Below, piece by piece: positions 9,638-17,104 of a stretch of 34,623 bases of DNA (position 1 is its first letter; every line of letters begins with the position of its first letter). A model generated the notes under the pieces. It saw only the letters and a list, made by a program, of their open reading frames with translations. It was not told the origin of the DNA and did not search any database. The position numbers and the translations under genes are program-made. Source of the stretch: Parcubacteria group bacterium (GTDB lineage Bacteria; Patescibacteriota; JACQLU01); the NCBI GenBank assembly GCA_016203935.1, contig JACQLU010000015.1, positions 1 through 34,623 on the forward strand, written 5' to 3'.

Positions 9638-9664
9638 AACCCCGCGCAATGTATGCACGGGGTT
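9638..9664 (-). terminator. Hairpin after the GHKL ATPase gene
   Basis: AACCCCG...CGGGGTT with extra inner pairs (TGCA/TGCG) 30 bp past the stop. The following bases (ATCCTTATG) are only weakly T-rich, so termination may be inefficient. Confidence 0.5.
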
Positions 9665-9693
9665 AAAACCCAAGAGAAACTACAGGATAGCAG

Positions 9694-11298
9694 TTAATTC
9701 TTGGGTGATTGTTTCTTAGTGGGGACCCTCCTACGCTTTGCGACTTCGTCGGCATGGAGAAGAGTAAAGACGTACGCCTTCAGAAGATCGTCATAAGCGA
9801 TTCCTACCACCTCCGCCCAGTTAAGCGGTATGGTATGGAAGGTGACGGCTTGGATGGCAACGTACTCAATATACCGCATGAGTGTCTTATCGTTGCGCTC
9901 ACACTGCTCCCACAGTGGATGGCGTACATTGAAGCGGAGAATTCCTGTTTCAATCTCCAGCTCCCACGCCTTGGAAGAACCAGACATGGAATCGAACAAG
10001 AACTGGAGACCAGAGCTATCGCTTCGCACGGTCACTCTCTGCTTGCCATGCGGACCCGTAACGGTAAGAGGTACGTGTGCCTTCTTGTCTTTCTCGGGTG
10101 TTCCCTTCGGATGATTATCGCCATTCTTTCGTGGTTTCGGTTGCAGGGAAGGCCCTTCGATCGAGAGTGAGGACTCCTGTTGCACGCCTTCCACGATCTC
10201 TTTCGGGGGTTCGGTATGCCCTACTCCCACCGTCCCTTTACCAAAGGATTTCACAACCTCCAAAAGGTCTTTGAACGCTGGATTTTTAAGAACGGCATCT
10301 ATCACTCGCATCGACTGGATGCCAAGTTCTTGATAGCGCCGTTCCTGCCGAGCTTCACGGACCTCTTGAAAGTGCTGGTGTCCTACCTTCCTGAACCAAG
10401 CGTCAATGCAGGCACATAACCCTGTCAATGCATCATTCTTCTCGAAACCCTTACGGTTAGGATGGAATTTTGCATTAGTGGAGAGTATCTGTCCCTCAAA
10501 AATACCAGAGGTGAAGACAGAAATGACCTCCTCACTTAAAGGCAACCAGTCGTTCACCGACCTTGCAAAGGTAGCAAAGTTGATGCGGTAATCGTTACCA
10601 ACTTCACCAACAGTTACCTGACCCTTCCTACCCTTAGCAGTCTTCCTGGCAATGTAGAGCTCAAAGATGGTAGGGCCCGCATCGAGGTCGGTAATCGTTT
10701 GAACTTCAAGTGGCTCTCCCTCGAAGGGTTTTGCCGAGAACACCAGCGGAGGTAAGTCTCGACCATCTAGATCCTTGATGCGGATTGAAACAACCGTCTC
10801 ATACTTACGCATCACGGGACTATACCGGTCGAGAATTTCAGCCTTTAATGATTCACCACTGATCCGGCTAATCATTCTGTCGGTAGTGAAGTTCTCGATC
10901 CGCATTTCAGTCCGCCACGGTACTCGCTGTTGACCATGGCGACCCTGAAGTTCGAACACAAGATCTGTGCGAGCAGCGCGGGGAATCCCTGAGACTACGC
11001 GCTGAGCACGGATTTCGTCAGTGACAAAGGTCCACTCGATGAACCCACGCGGCTCGTCTTTCGGTGTAGAGAGGAAAGTGTATCGTTCACACTTACCAAG
11101 TGGCGCTATAAGCCCAACGCCAAATCTCCCCATCTTACTCGAATCCTTCACCGATTGACATACCGAGCGGAGAGCCTTCTCGAACTCTTTCTGGTTCTTC
11201 CCTAGTCCATTATCACTAATGGTCAGGTTCCTTGCTCTACGGTTGATAGTGACCCATACTTTAGTCGCCTCCTCGTCAAGAGCATTCTGGATGGTCAA
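9694..11298 (-). CDS. GHKL (Hsp90/MutL-fold) ATPase, main open frame, 5' end displaced by a frameshift
   Basis: 534 residues open from a TTG at 11298. The start of the frame, TIQNALDEEATKVWV, aligns with the N-box of GHKL ATPases (MutL-type ELVENALDAGAT). DNGLGK is the DxGxG motif and GRFGVGLIAPLG the GxxGxG lid motif. An N-terminal ATPase region of about 200 residues is followed by a transducer-like segment, a charged linker near residues 350-400 (Lys/Pro-rich) and a C-terminal domain of about 130 residues that I do not recognise. The family cuts in the middle of its first conserved helix if this start is used. The missing residues are encoded in another frame at 11276-11401. The gene sits 2 nt after the HTH gene. 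Relatives act in repair, restriction and antiviral systems, but the role here is inferred only. Confidence 0.75.
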   Translation of the reverse strand: MTIQNALDEEATKVWVTINRRARNLTISDNGLGKNQKEFEKALRSVCQSVKDSSKMGRFGVGLIAPLGKCERYTFLSTPKDEPRGFIEWTFVTDEIRAQRVVSGIPRAARTDLVFELQGRHGQQRVPWRTEMRIENFTTDRMISRISGESLKAEILDRYSPVMRKYETVVSIRIKDLDGRDLPPLVFSAKPFEGEPLEVQTITDLDAGPTIFELYIARKTAKGRKGQVTVGEVGNDYRINFATFARSVNDWLPLSEEVISVFTSGIFEGQILSTNAKFHPNRKGFEKNDALTGLCACIDAWFRKVGHQHFQEVREARQERRYQELGIQSMRVIDAVLKNPAFKDLLEVVKSFGKGTVGVGHTEPPKEIVEGVQQESSLSIEGPSLQPKPRKNGDNHPKGTPEKDKKAHVPLTVTGPHGKQRVTVRSDSSGLQFLFDSMSGSSKAWELEIETGILRFNVRHPLWEQCERNDKTLMRYIEYVAIQAVTFHTIPLNWAEVVGIAYDDLLKAYVFTLLHADEVAKRRRVPTKKQSPKN

Positions 11299-11401
11299 GA
11301 ATGATATCGTGAAGGGTTGGGTAGCTACTCGCGAGCCTCAATAAGGTCTCGCCTTGATGGAACTCGATCTGACTAACACGCTGAGCAGATGTTCCTTCCA
11401 T
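11276..11401 (-). pseudogene. 5' part of the GHKL ATPase gene, out of frame with the main ORF
   Basis: ATG at 11401 has a good SD (GGAGG, 8 nt before) and follows the HTH gene stop by 2 nt. It reads MEGTSAQRVSQIEFHQGE, then LLRLASSYPTLHDIILD, and then goes out of frame, ending HPECS-TGA. Its helix LHDIILD should run straight into TIQNALDEE of the main ORF, which lies in the +1 frame. One base too many, or two too few, near 11300-11305 would explain it. This may be a true inactivating mutation, a programmed +1 shift, or a sequencing error. A full protein would be about 570 residues. Confidence 0.7.
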
Positions 11402-11403
11402 TG

Positions 11404-12189
11404 CTATTTCCTCCTCCCTCCCTCGGGGATATCGTAGGCAGGAATTTGCTTCCTAGCCTGCTCGCTGCAAAGTTTTTCTAGTAGGTTCGAGAACCGGAAG
11501 ATGGTATCACCTCCTGTGAGCTTTCGCAACTCGCGTCTCTCTTCGGCACTGAACTCCTCCGAGAGAATCTGTTCTAACAGAGGAACAGATGCCTGAATGA
11601 GGTGAGCGAGGATCGTCAAGAACCCCCGATGGCCTGGTAAGCCATTTGTTACCTTGCGAAGTCTCCTAGGCCGAGATGGTAGGGGTTCCTGTGAAACCAA
11701 TGAGACCTCCTTCCTCTGGACGGTTTCCGGTAATCCACTTGGGAAATGAGATTGGTGTCTTGCTAGAATCTCGTCTATCATCCGAAGCCTACGCAACGAG
11801 AATCCTTGCTTACCACGCAATACCTCGACGAGACTGTCTCTACTTCCGTATCCGATTTCGCGTACCAGAGAATTGATATTCTCCACGTTGTGCGCTACCA
11901 GTACGCCGAGCTGGCGGACTGTCGGTGTTAACCATTCCAGTTCCACGACTCGATAGCCTCTTGACTGGAGAAAAAATCTAATTTTTATTAGATTCTCTCC
12001 CTGAGGCTTCGCTCGACCAGTAAGCCATCCTTGGATCAAACGACGATAGCGTGGGGCTCCGAAGAACTCTGCAATTGGCTGCAGTGCTTGGGAAGAAACC
12101 TCGCCCATCGGAAATTGCCCAACATAGTGTGCAAGGCATTCTTCGGTCGTTCCCTCGAATCCTATCTCGATCTGCCGCTCCGTAGTCAT
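11404..12189 (-). CDS. Helix-turn-helix protein, first gene of the GHKL ATPase operon
   Basis: 261 residues, no family recognised with certainty. Two stretches look like helix-turn-helix units: ALQPIAEFFGAPRYRRLIQG followed by WLTGRAKPQGENLIKIRFFL (about 35-75), and VREIGYGSRDSLVEVLRGKQ (about 108-128). The middle is basic (RPRRLRKV). The C-terminal 80 residues are helical and acidic/basic mixed. It could be a repressor of its own operon or the DNA-recognition part of a complex with the ATPase. SD GAGGAGGG lies 6-7 nt before ATG. Its promoter carries a perfect 5-bp palindrome between -35 and -10 (12297-12312), a plausible operator. Confidence 0.65.
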   Translation of the reverse strand: MTTERQIEIGFEGTTEECLAHYVGQFPMGEVSSQALQPIAEFFGAPRYRRLIQGWLTGRAKPQGENLIKIRFFLQSRGYRVVELEWLTPTVRQLGVLVAHNVENINSLVREIGYGSRDSLVEVLRGKQGFSLRRLRMIDEILARHQSHFPSGLPETVQRKEVSLVSQEPLPSRPRRLRKVTNGLPGHRGFLTILAHLIQASVPLLEQILSEEFSAEERRELRKLTGGDTIFRFSNLLEKLCSEQARKQIPAYDIPEGGRRK

Positions 12190-12285
12190 TAAATTCCCTC
12201 CTCTCCATATCCTTTTCTGTAAAAGAACTCTCCAAGTACGTAATCGAGAGGCAGGACCTATCCCTCCTTTTTGCCTCTCTCCTAT

Positions 12286-12314
12286 TTCATACTTTGGTTA
12301 CGAAAGAGTAACAA
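12286..12314 (-). promoter_or_regulatory. Promoter with embedded palindrome for the HTH-GHKL operon
   Basis: Minus strand: TTGTTA (12314-12309), 17-nt spacer, TATGAA (12291-12286). GTTAC-N6-GTAAC (12297-12312) lies mostly in the spacer and overlaps the -35, a typical repressor position. Confidence 0.55.
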
Positions 12315-12330
12315 TAATTTATGGAAAAGT

Positions 12331-12366
12331 CAAATAAAATGAGGCCACCCCAGTTGGCTGGGGTGG
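12331..12366 (-). terminator. Intrinsic terminator of the pseudopilin-like gene
   Basis: Minus strand: CCACCCCAG-CCAA-CTGGGGTGG (9 bp) followed by CCTCATTTTATTTG. It lies 28 bp past the stop at 12394. Confidence 0.85.
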
Positions 12367-12393
12367 TTGATCTCAAGAAGAATGCCGATACGG

Positions 12394-13932
12394 TTATTCG
12401 CTCGCTTCGCCGGTGACTTCGACGACCTCGCCGTCAGACTCTTGTACATACGCGAGGGTGTAGCGGCGACCGTTGGAGCCGTAGCGATACTGGTAGGGTT
12501 CGGTATTAACTGGATCAAGGGGTAGTGGTTTCGATGAGAGACTGGTTAGCCCGCTTTGCCGTAGTTCAATGAGAAGGTTACGTAATTCAATGTAGCCTTT
12601 GGCACTCGGCTCTCTGCGGTCGCTTAATTCTGGAAGATGCGACCCCAATTTGGCAAGCTCGATCCCGACTAACTCCATATCCAAAGCCCTTCGTACATCG
12701 CGGGTGGTCTCCACGGGCATATTCACCACGTGAATAAAGGAACGGATTTTGCGTTCTTCTGACCAGTTACCAAATCGGTCGGCTTGGCGTACGTAGAGAA
12801 CGTAATTCCCCGCTGGTAAGGTATCAGTGAAAACCGTATCAAAGAGCTCTCCAATACCGAGAATAAACGGCCGCTCACGCTCTCCGTGGAAACTTAATCC
12901 GTCAAAGAGACGCTCCAGCCGATACTCCATCCAGTGCACATCCTCATTGTCAAAGAATGAACGCACCACTGGCTTCTCGGGGGTTCCCACGACTGACACT
13001 CCCTGTGCGGGAGCCGCGGGAGGAGTAGTATCAGGCGGAATGGCGAGTGGATCTTGGATTTTATAGAGACTCGCTTCTTCGGTCGAAAGCGTAAAGATCG
13101 GTCGCACCGCAAAGCCATTGGCTCCGGCATGCGGCCAGCGAAGGCGTTCAATCGGACTAAAGGTCCTGCGCACGGTTTCGCTGCCGTTCTCTTCCACCAC
13201 ATACACGGCGCTATCATTGGGAAACTGCACCAGAGTCCCGGAAGGAGCCGTAAGCGGCGCGCCAAGAATGATGCGACGTATGACCTCATCAGAGACCGTA
13301 CGAATACGTTCCCATCTGAATCCATATGAAAGAAAGGTTGCCATGCTTATGATAGGCCGTTTCGTATCGTTTTCAATCAAATACACCCTCGGGTGATTTG
13401 CACTCTTGATAAGTGCGCCGTTGGGGTACCACCCGATAGGAAGTGTTCTGGTAACCGTAAGACCGCTAAGGTTAGCGACCGAAATAATCTCGGCTTCGCT
13501 CCCCCCAATGGCGGTAAAAATATCCCACGAAGGTACACGCATGAGCTCACCCACATTATTGACCACATAAATAGGAGAGGTACCGGCTACCTTGAGAAAC
13601 GTGCCAACACGATAGGAGAGCGGATCTTTGGTTACCGTGATCTTACGCGCATCATCAAGATCAATATCGAAGATGTCGTTCGCAGTATATCCGTACGATA
13701 CTAAGACCTCCATCGAAGGGATATACTGACCGCTTCGCCCGCGATTGACGATCCGATAAAGGGCGTCACGCCCGCTGATTCTCACCACGATGCCATCGGG
13801 GAAGCGTTCCTCGCCCACCGAGGCCGAACTCGAAGGTAAGTAAGCGAGCAGTGCAAAGAAGAGCGCGAGGAGAATAGTGAAGAAACCGTAGAGAATAAGC
13901 CGTTTTTGGTTCATAGGATTGTGTGGTAGCAT
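12394..13932 (-). CDS. Membrane-anchored extracellular repeat protein with pseudopilin-like C-terminus
   Basis: 512 residues. An N-terminal signal anchor (LILYGFFTILLALFFALLAY) follows QKR. Residues 45-290 contain about four degenerate units of 50-60 residues with the core VYLIENDTKRPIIS / IYVVNNVGELMRVPS, followed by xFxxxG and I/V-rich ends. Residues 310-410 have a fibronectin-like strand pattern (AGNYVLYVRQADRFGNWSEE). The last 90 residues (RRALDMELVGIELAKLG ... LPLDPVNTEPYQYRYGSNG, YTLAYVQ) resemble the globular part of type II pseudopilins: helix, then P-x-DP-N and Y-x-Y strands. A surface structural role is inferred. Start ATG 13932 or 13914; neither has an SD, and the promoter leaves only a short leader. 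Monocistronic. Confidence 0.65.
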   Translation of the reverse strand: MLPHNPMNQKRLILYGFFTILLALFFALLAYLPSSSASVGEERFPDGIVVRISGRDALYRIVNRGRSGQYIPSMEVLVSYGYTANDIFDIDLDDARKITVTKDPLSYRVGTFLKVAGTSPIYVVNNVGELMRVPSWDIFTAIGGSEAEIISVANLSGLTVTRTLPIGWYPNGALIKSANHPRVYLIENDTKRPIISMATFLSYGFRWERIRTVSDEVIRRIILGAPLTAPSGTLVQFPNDSAVYVVEENGSETVRRTFSPIERLRWPHAGANGFAVRPIFTLSTEEASLYKIQDPLAIPPDTTPPAAPAQGVSVVGTPEKPVVRSFFDNEDVHWMEYRLERLFDGLSFHGERERPFILGIGELFDTVFTDTLPAGNYVLYVRQADRFGNWSEERKIRSFIHVVNMPVETTRDVRRALDMELVGIELAKLGSHLPELSDRREPSAKGYIELRNLLIELRQSGLTSLSSKPLPLDPVNTEPYQYRYGSNGRRYTLAYVQESDGEVVEVTGEASE

Positions 13933-13952
13933 GGCATTTTGAAAGACATGAC

Positions 13953-13981
13953 ACTATAGTACATATGTGCAAAAGTGTCAA
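13953..13981 (-). promoter_or_regulatory. Promoter of the pseudopilin-like gene
   Basis: Minus strand: TTGACA (13981-13976), 17-nt spacer, TATAGT (13958-13953). This is near-consensus. The predicted start is about 14 nt before the ATG at 13932, too short for an SD. Confidence 0.75.
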
Positions 13982-14083
13982 CACTATGGCATGATGGCCA
14001 AATTGCACAACTTCGGTGCTCAATAATGATGTGTGTGAACAATAAATTAAGACAATGAGTACCGAATGGACACAATCATTACT

Positions 14084-14112
14084 CAAAAAAAGAGGCCTCA
14101 AGCGTGAGGTCC
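14084..14112 (-). terminator. Intrinsic terminator of the lipid-kinase-like gene
   Basis: Minus strand: GACCTCA-CGCT-TGAGGCC (7 pairs including G-U) followed by TCTTTTTTTG. It lies 30 bp past the stop, after a short TTCTGCG repeat (14117-14140). Confidence 0.75.
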
Positions 14113-14143
14113 CTTTCAGCGTTGTTCTGCGTACAGTTCTGCG

Positions 14144-14848
14144 CTAGACTTTAAATATCCAGAACCGTGCTACAATGGCAACCGCAATCGGGATGGTAAG
14201 ATTATCAATACCGCGCTTAGAGATAGCTTCGAATATTGTCGCAACTAATGCCAGGGTAACGGTGGCAACGTACATTGTGGGAGATTCGAGCGAGAATCCG
14301 CCAAAAAGCCTGAGAACAAGAAAGATACTGATAAGACTTGCGAGAAACATGGCAATCGATCCTCGAATCGAAATCTCCTTTCCGGCAAGATGGAAATGGT
14401 GGCGCGCACCACGACCAATGAGGGTGGCGAACGCGTCACCAAACCCAAGCGTCACCGCACCCAGAATAGCGATGATGCGATAGAGGTGGTACGTAACCGC
14501 ATTCGAAAACGACGGCATGAACGCCGGATTCCACGTAAAGAAGATAAGGAGAAGAATGGCGAGGGGGAAATAAATAAATCCCAAGTGGTCTACCTTACGA
14601 TCAATAGTAAGCTCACCGCCCCTTCGCAGAGCGAAATTGATGATGAAGAAGACGAGTGGGATGAGCGCCGCATAGATCCACGTCTCAAATTGCACTGCCG
14701 CGAGCCACACCCAAAGGCCGGCGACCATATGGAGACCTTTGCGGGCAAAGAGCACATACCCACGGCGCGCGAACCTCTCAGCAATCACAATGGCGAGCGC
14801 GCCGCCGAGTAACGAGAAAAGGAACCAGACAAGATCGGTGAAAAACAT
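14144..14848 (-). CDS. Phytol/dolichol kinase family (CTP-dependent lipid kinase-like) membrane protein
   Basis: 234 residues with six to seven hydrophobic helices. Conserved blocks match the SEC59/VTE5/DGK1-type family (related to CDP-diglyceride synthetases): RKGLHMVAGL near residue 37, GFGDAFATLIGR near residue 137, KEISIRGSIAMFLAS, and IFEAISKRGIDNLTIPIAVA near the C-terminus. Such enzymes phosphorylate polyprenols, phytol or diacylglycerol using CTP. The substrate is open here; an undecaprenol-type carrier would suit the surface-polysaccharide genes in the window. It is transcribed divergently from uvrC with a gap of only 24-54 bp. A TATAAT on the minus strand (14869-14864) may be its -10. 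SD is weak. Confidence 0.8.
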   Translation of the reverse strand: MFFTDLVWFLFSLLGGALAIVIAERFARRGYVLFARKGLHMVAGLWVWLAAVQFETWIYAALIPLVFFIINFALRRGGELTIDRKVDHLGFIYFPLAILLLIFFTWNPAFMPSFSNAVTYHLYRIIAILGAVTLGFGDAFATLIGRGARHHFHLAGKEISIRGSIAMFLASLISIFLVLRLFGGFSLESPTMYVATVTLALVATIFEAISKRGIDNLTIPIAVAIVARFWIFKV

Positions 14849-14902
14849 ATGAAAAGTTACCTAATTATATAGATGTTTCATCATAGCGAATCATTATCAT
14901 CC

Positions 14903-16615
14903 ATGCAACCGACTCTCAAAGCTACCATCCAAGCCTTTCCGCACAAACCGGGTTGTTACCTCTTCTATGACCAAGCCGGGGATGTAATCTATGTGGGTAA
15001 AGCCAAGGATCTTAAAAAACGTGTGGACTCGTATTTCCGCCCCCATCCTGTACTCGATCCCTGGAAACGGCGACTCCTTACCGAGATCGCGACCCTTAAC
15101 CACGTCGTGGTGAGTAACGAGCTTGAGGCGCTTCTTTTTGAATCAACCCTTATTAAGCGCTTTAAGCCAAAATTTAACGTGATGCTTAAGGACGATAAGA
15201 ACTATCTTTGGATCGAGATCGGCGACGAGGTCTATCCGCAACTCCGGTTTGTACGGCGCATCACCCCTCACGGAAAGAAGAGGTACTTTGGCCCCTACAC
15301 GAATGCCTTCTCGATCCGCGCAACCCTTCGTATCCTCCGCCGTATCTTTCCCTATTCGACCTGCGGCCGTAATCTCGATGGAAAACATCCGACGCCGCGC
15401 CCCTGTCTTCATTACTATCTTAAACTCTGCCCGGGTGCCTGTATCGGCGCCATCACTCCCCAAGTATATCAAAAGAACATCGATAGGGTCACCTCGGTGC
15501 TCTCGGGGCGGACCGAAGAGGCACGATCACTCCTCACGGCAATGATGGAGCGGGCTTCCCGTGAGGAGCGTTTTGAAGCCGCGGCCAAACTTCGCGACCA
15601 GATCACTCTTCTCGATGCGATTGCGCTACGCCAGTACGTGATCACCCCCTCGTCAGTAGCCCGCGATGTCCTCGGTATCGCACGAAATGATGCCACCGTG
15701 GTAGCTCACCTTCTTATCATCCGAGGTGGTAAAGTACTAGGGAGCGAACGGTTTCTGCTTACCGACGCCCTCGGTGCGCCGCCCCCTGAAACCATCACGC
15801 GTTTTCTCAAGCAGTACTATGCGCGCACCGAAAATATCCCCAAGGAGATTATCATCGAGCACGTTATCGAGGAACGATCACTCATTGAAACATGGTTAAC
15901 TCATCGATCAGGACACGCCGTATACCTCCTCATCCCCAAAAGAGGGATACGTAAGAAACTCTTACGTTTGAGTATCGAGAATGCCAAAGAGTATGCCCGT
16001 ACAGACGCCAAAACCTACCACAAACGCCACACGCGAATTACCAAGGGACTCAACGAACTTACCTCGATGCTCCATCTTCCTCGCCTCCCTCAACGGATTG
16101 AAGCCTTTGATGTCTCTAATATCCAAGGCACCTCGATGGTAGCTTCGATGGTAGTACTCATTGACGGCGAACCTGCCAAGGGGTTGTATCGGAAATTTAA
16201 GATCAAAACACTCATAGGCGCCAACGACCCTGCCGCAATGGCTGAAGTGTTACGTCGAAGATTTACCCATCTCACTACCGACCACAAGGCTCCGCTTCTC
16301 AAGAGCGACGAGAGTTTCTCGCAAACCCCCGACCTCGTGATCCTTGATGGCGGAAAGCCACAACTCTCCGCAGGACTTACGGTATGGAGAAAACTTTCCC
16401 TTTCGATCCCATTAACCGCTCTGGCAAAACGGGAAGAAATTCTGTATCTTCCTGAACCCAAGGAAGGGTACCGTGAAGTAAGGTTCGAGCGAGCAAGCCC
16501 TGCGCTCCACATTATCCAGAAGATTCGCGACGAAGCCCATCGTTTTGCCATTACCTACCATCGGAAACTACGGGGAAAGAGAATGCTGGGGGGAGGGAGA
16601 GTCCCTCCAAAGTAG
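14903..16615 (+). CDS. uvrC: Excinuclease ABC subunit C, lacking the C-terminal helix-hairpin-helix
   Basis: The nuclease that makes both incisions in nucleotide excision repair. The N-terminal GIY-YIG domain (PGCYLFYDQAGDVIYVGKAK, then DLKKRV) has the usual GIY as GCY. The UvrB-interacting helix pair (ERFEAAAKLRDQITLL) lies near residue 225. The RNase-H-like domain has EAFDVSNIQG, LVILDGGKPQL and RDEAHRFAITYHR. The protein ends at KLRGKRMLGGGRVPPK, exactly where other UvrCs continue into a tandem helix-hairpin-helix, so it is about 570 residues instead of about 600-620. The stop codon lies inside a 12-bp hairpin (16595-16625). The chosen start gives the usual spacing to PGCY. An ATG at 14873 would add 10 residues. 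No SD. Confidence 0.96.
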   Translation: MQPTLKATIQAFPHKPGCYLFYDQAGDVIYVGKAKDLKKRVDSYFRPHPVLDPWKRRLLTEIATLNHVVVSNELEALLFESTLIKRFKPKFNVMLKDDKNYLWIEIGDEVYPQLRFVRRITPHGKKRYFGPYTNAFSIRATLRILRRIFPYSTCGRNLDGKHPTPRPCLHYYLKLCPGACIGAITPQVYQKNIDRVTSVLSGRTEEARSLLTAMMERASREERFEAAAKLRDQITLLDAIALRQYVITPSSVARDVLGIARNDATVVAHLLIIRGGKVLGSERFLLTDALGAPPPETITRFLKQYYARTENIPKEIIIEHVIEERSLIETWLTHRSGHAVYLLIPKRGIRKKLLRLSIENAKEYARTDAKTYHKRHTRITKGLNELTSMLHLPRLPQRIEAFDVSNIQGTSMVASMVVLIDGEPAKGLYRKFKIKTLIGANDPAAMAEVLRRRFTHLTTDHKAPLLKSDESFSQTPDLVILDGGKPQLSAGLTVWRKLSLSIPLTALAKREEILYLPEPKEGYREVRFERASPALHIIQKIRDEAHRFAITYHRKLRGKRMLGGGRVPPK

Positions 16616-16625
16616 GGACTCTCCC
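16595..16625 (+). terminator. Perfect 12-bp hairpin over the uvrC stop codon
   Basis: GGGAGAGTCCCT-N7-AGGGACTCTCCC. The loop end carries the uvrC TAG (16613-16615). There is no T-run after it, so it may protect the 3' end or slow termination rather than act as a classic terminator. The last five or six UvrC codons are part of the stem. Confidence 0.55.
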
Positions 16626-16636
16626 TACTCAATGAT

Positions 16637-16665
16637 TTGACAGGATTATCTTGATCTGTTACTAT
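16637..16665 (+). promoter_or_regulatory. secG promoter
   Basis: TTGACA (16637-16642), 17-nt spacer, TACTAT (16660-16665). The -35 is consensus and the leader to secG is about 100 nt. Confidence 0.65.
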
Positions 16666-16770
16666 GATGTTTACCTTTTCAACTCGCTCTGCTTCGTATA
16701 CTATGACAGGGTGATACCAACCGAGCTTTTCGTGTGTTAATTATATTACAAAAAGTACCCCTTTTCGGTT

Positions 16771-16989
16771 ATGACCCCTCTCCAAATTGTCGAGATTGTA
16801 CTGGCATCACTCTTGACCGCAGCCATTCTCATTCAAAGCAAAGGAGTAGGCCTCTCGGCAACCTTTGGCGGCGAAGGAAACTTTTATCGGACAAAACGAG
16901 GTTTTGAAAAGACCCTCTTTAATCTCACTATCCTCCTCGCGATTGGCTTTTTCACGGTGGCGACGCTCATGGCGTTTCAGATTATCTAA
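16771..16989 (+). CDS. secG: Preprotein translocase subunit SecG
   Basis: 72 residues with two transmembrane helices (about 4-22 and 50-70). Between them is the SecG loop with IQSKGVGLSATFGGEGNFYRTKRGFEK, typical of the family (Q-x-x-GxGLSAxFGG). SecG is the small partner of SecYE and aids preprotein export. Length is normal. No SD is seen before the ATG. It lies upstream of the solute-binding protein gene; a 115-bp gap contains an ATCGGA...TCCGAT hairpin. Confidence 0.93.
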   Translation: MTPLQIVEIVLASLLTAAILIQSKGVGLSATFGGEGNFYRTKRGFEKTLFNLTILLAIGFFTVATLMAFQII

Positions 16990-17104
16990 GGCCACCTCTC
17001 TTTCTTAAGCGACAACTATTCGTAGAGTCTCTTTTGGCATCGGACCATCTTCCTCCGATCCTTCCTCCTCCGTCGCTTCCCCGTTCTATGGAAGCCGTTT
17101 AGGT

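Noticed and set aside
11276-11290. prfB-like programmed +1 frameshift at UCU UGA C
   Set aside because: There is no SD-like stimulator just upstream, and a shift this late would remove the N-box Asn. The indel more likely lies near 11300-11305. Kept only as an option.
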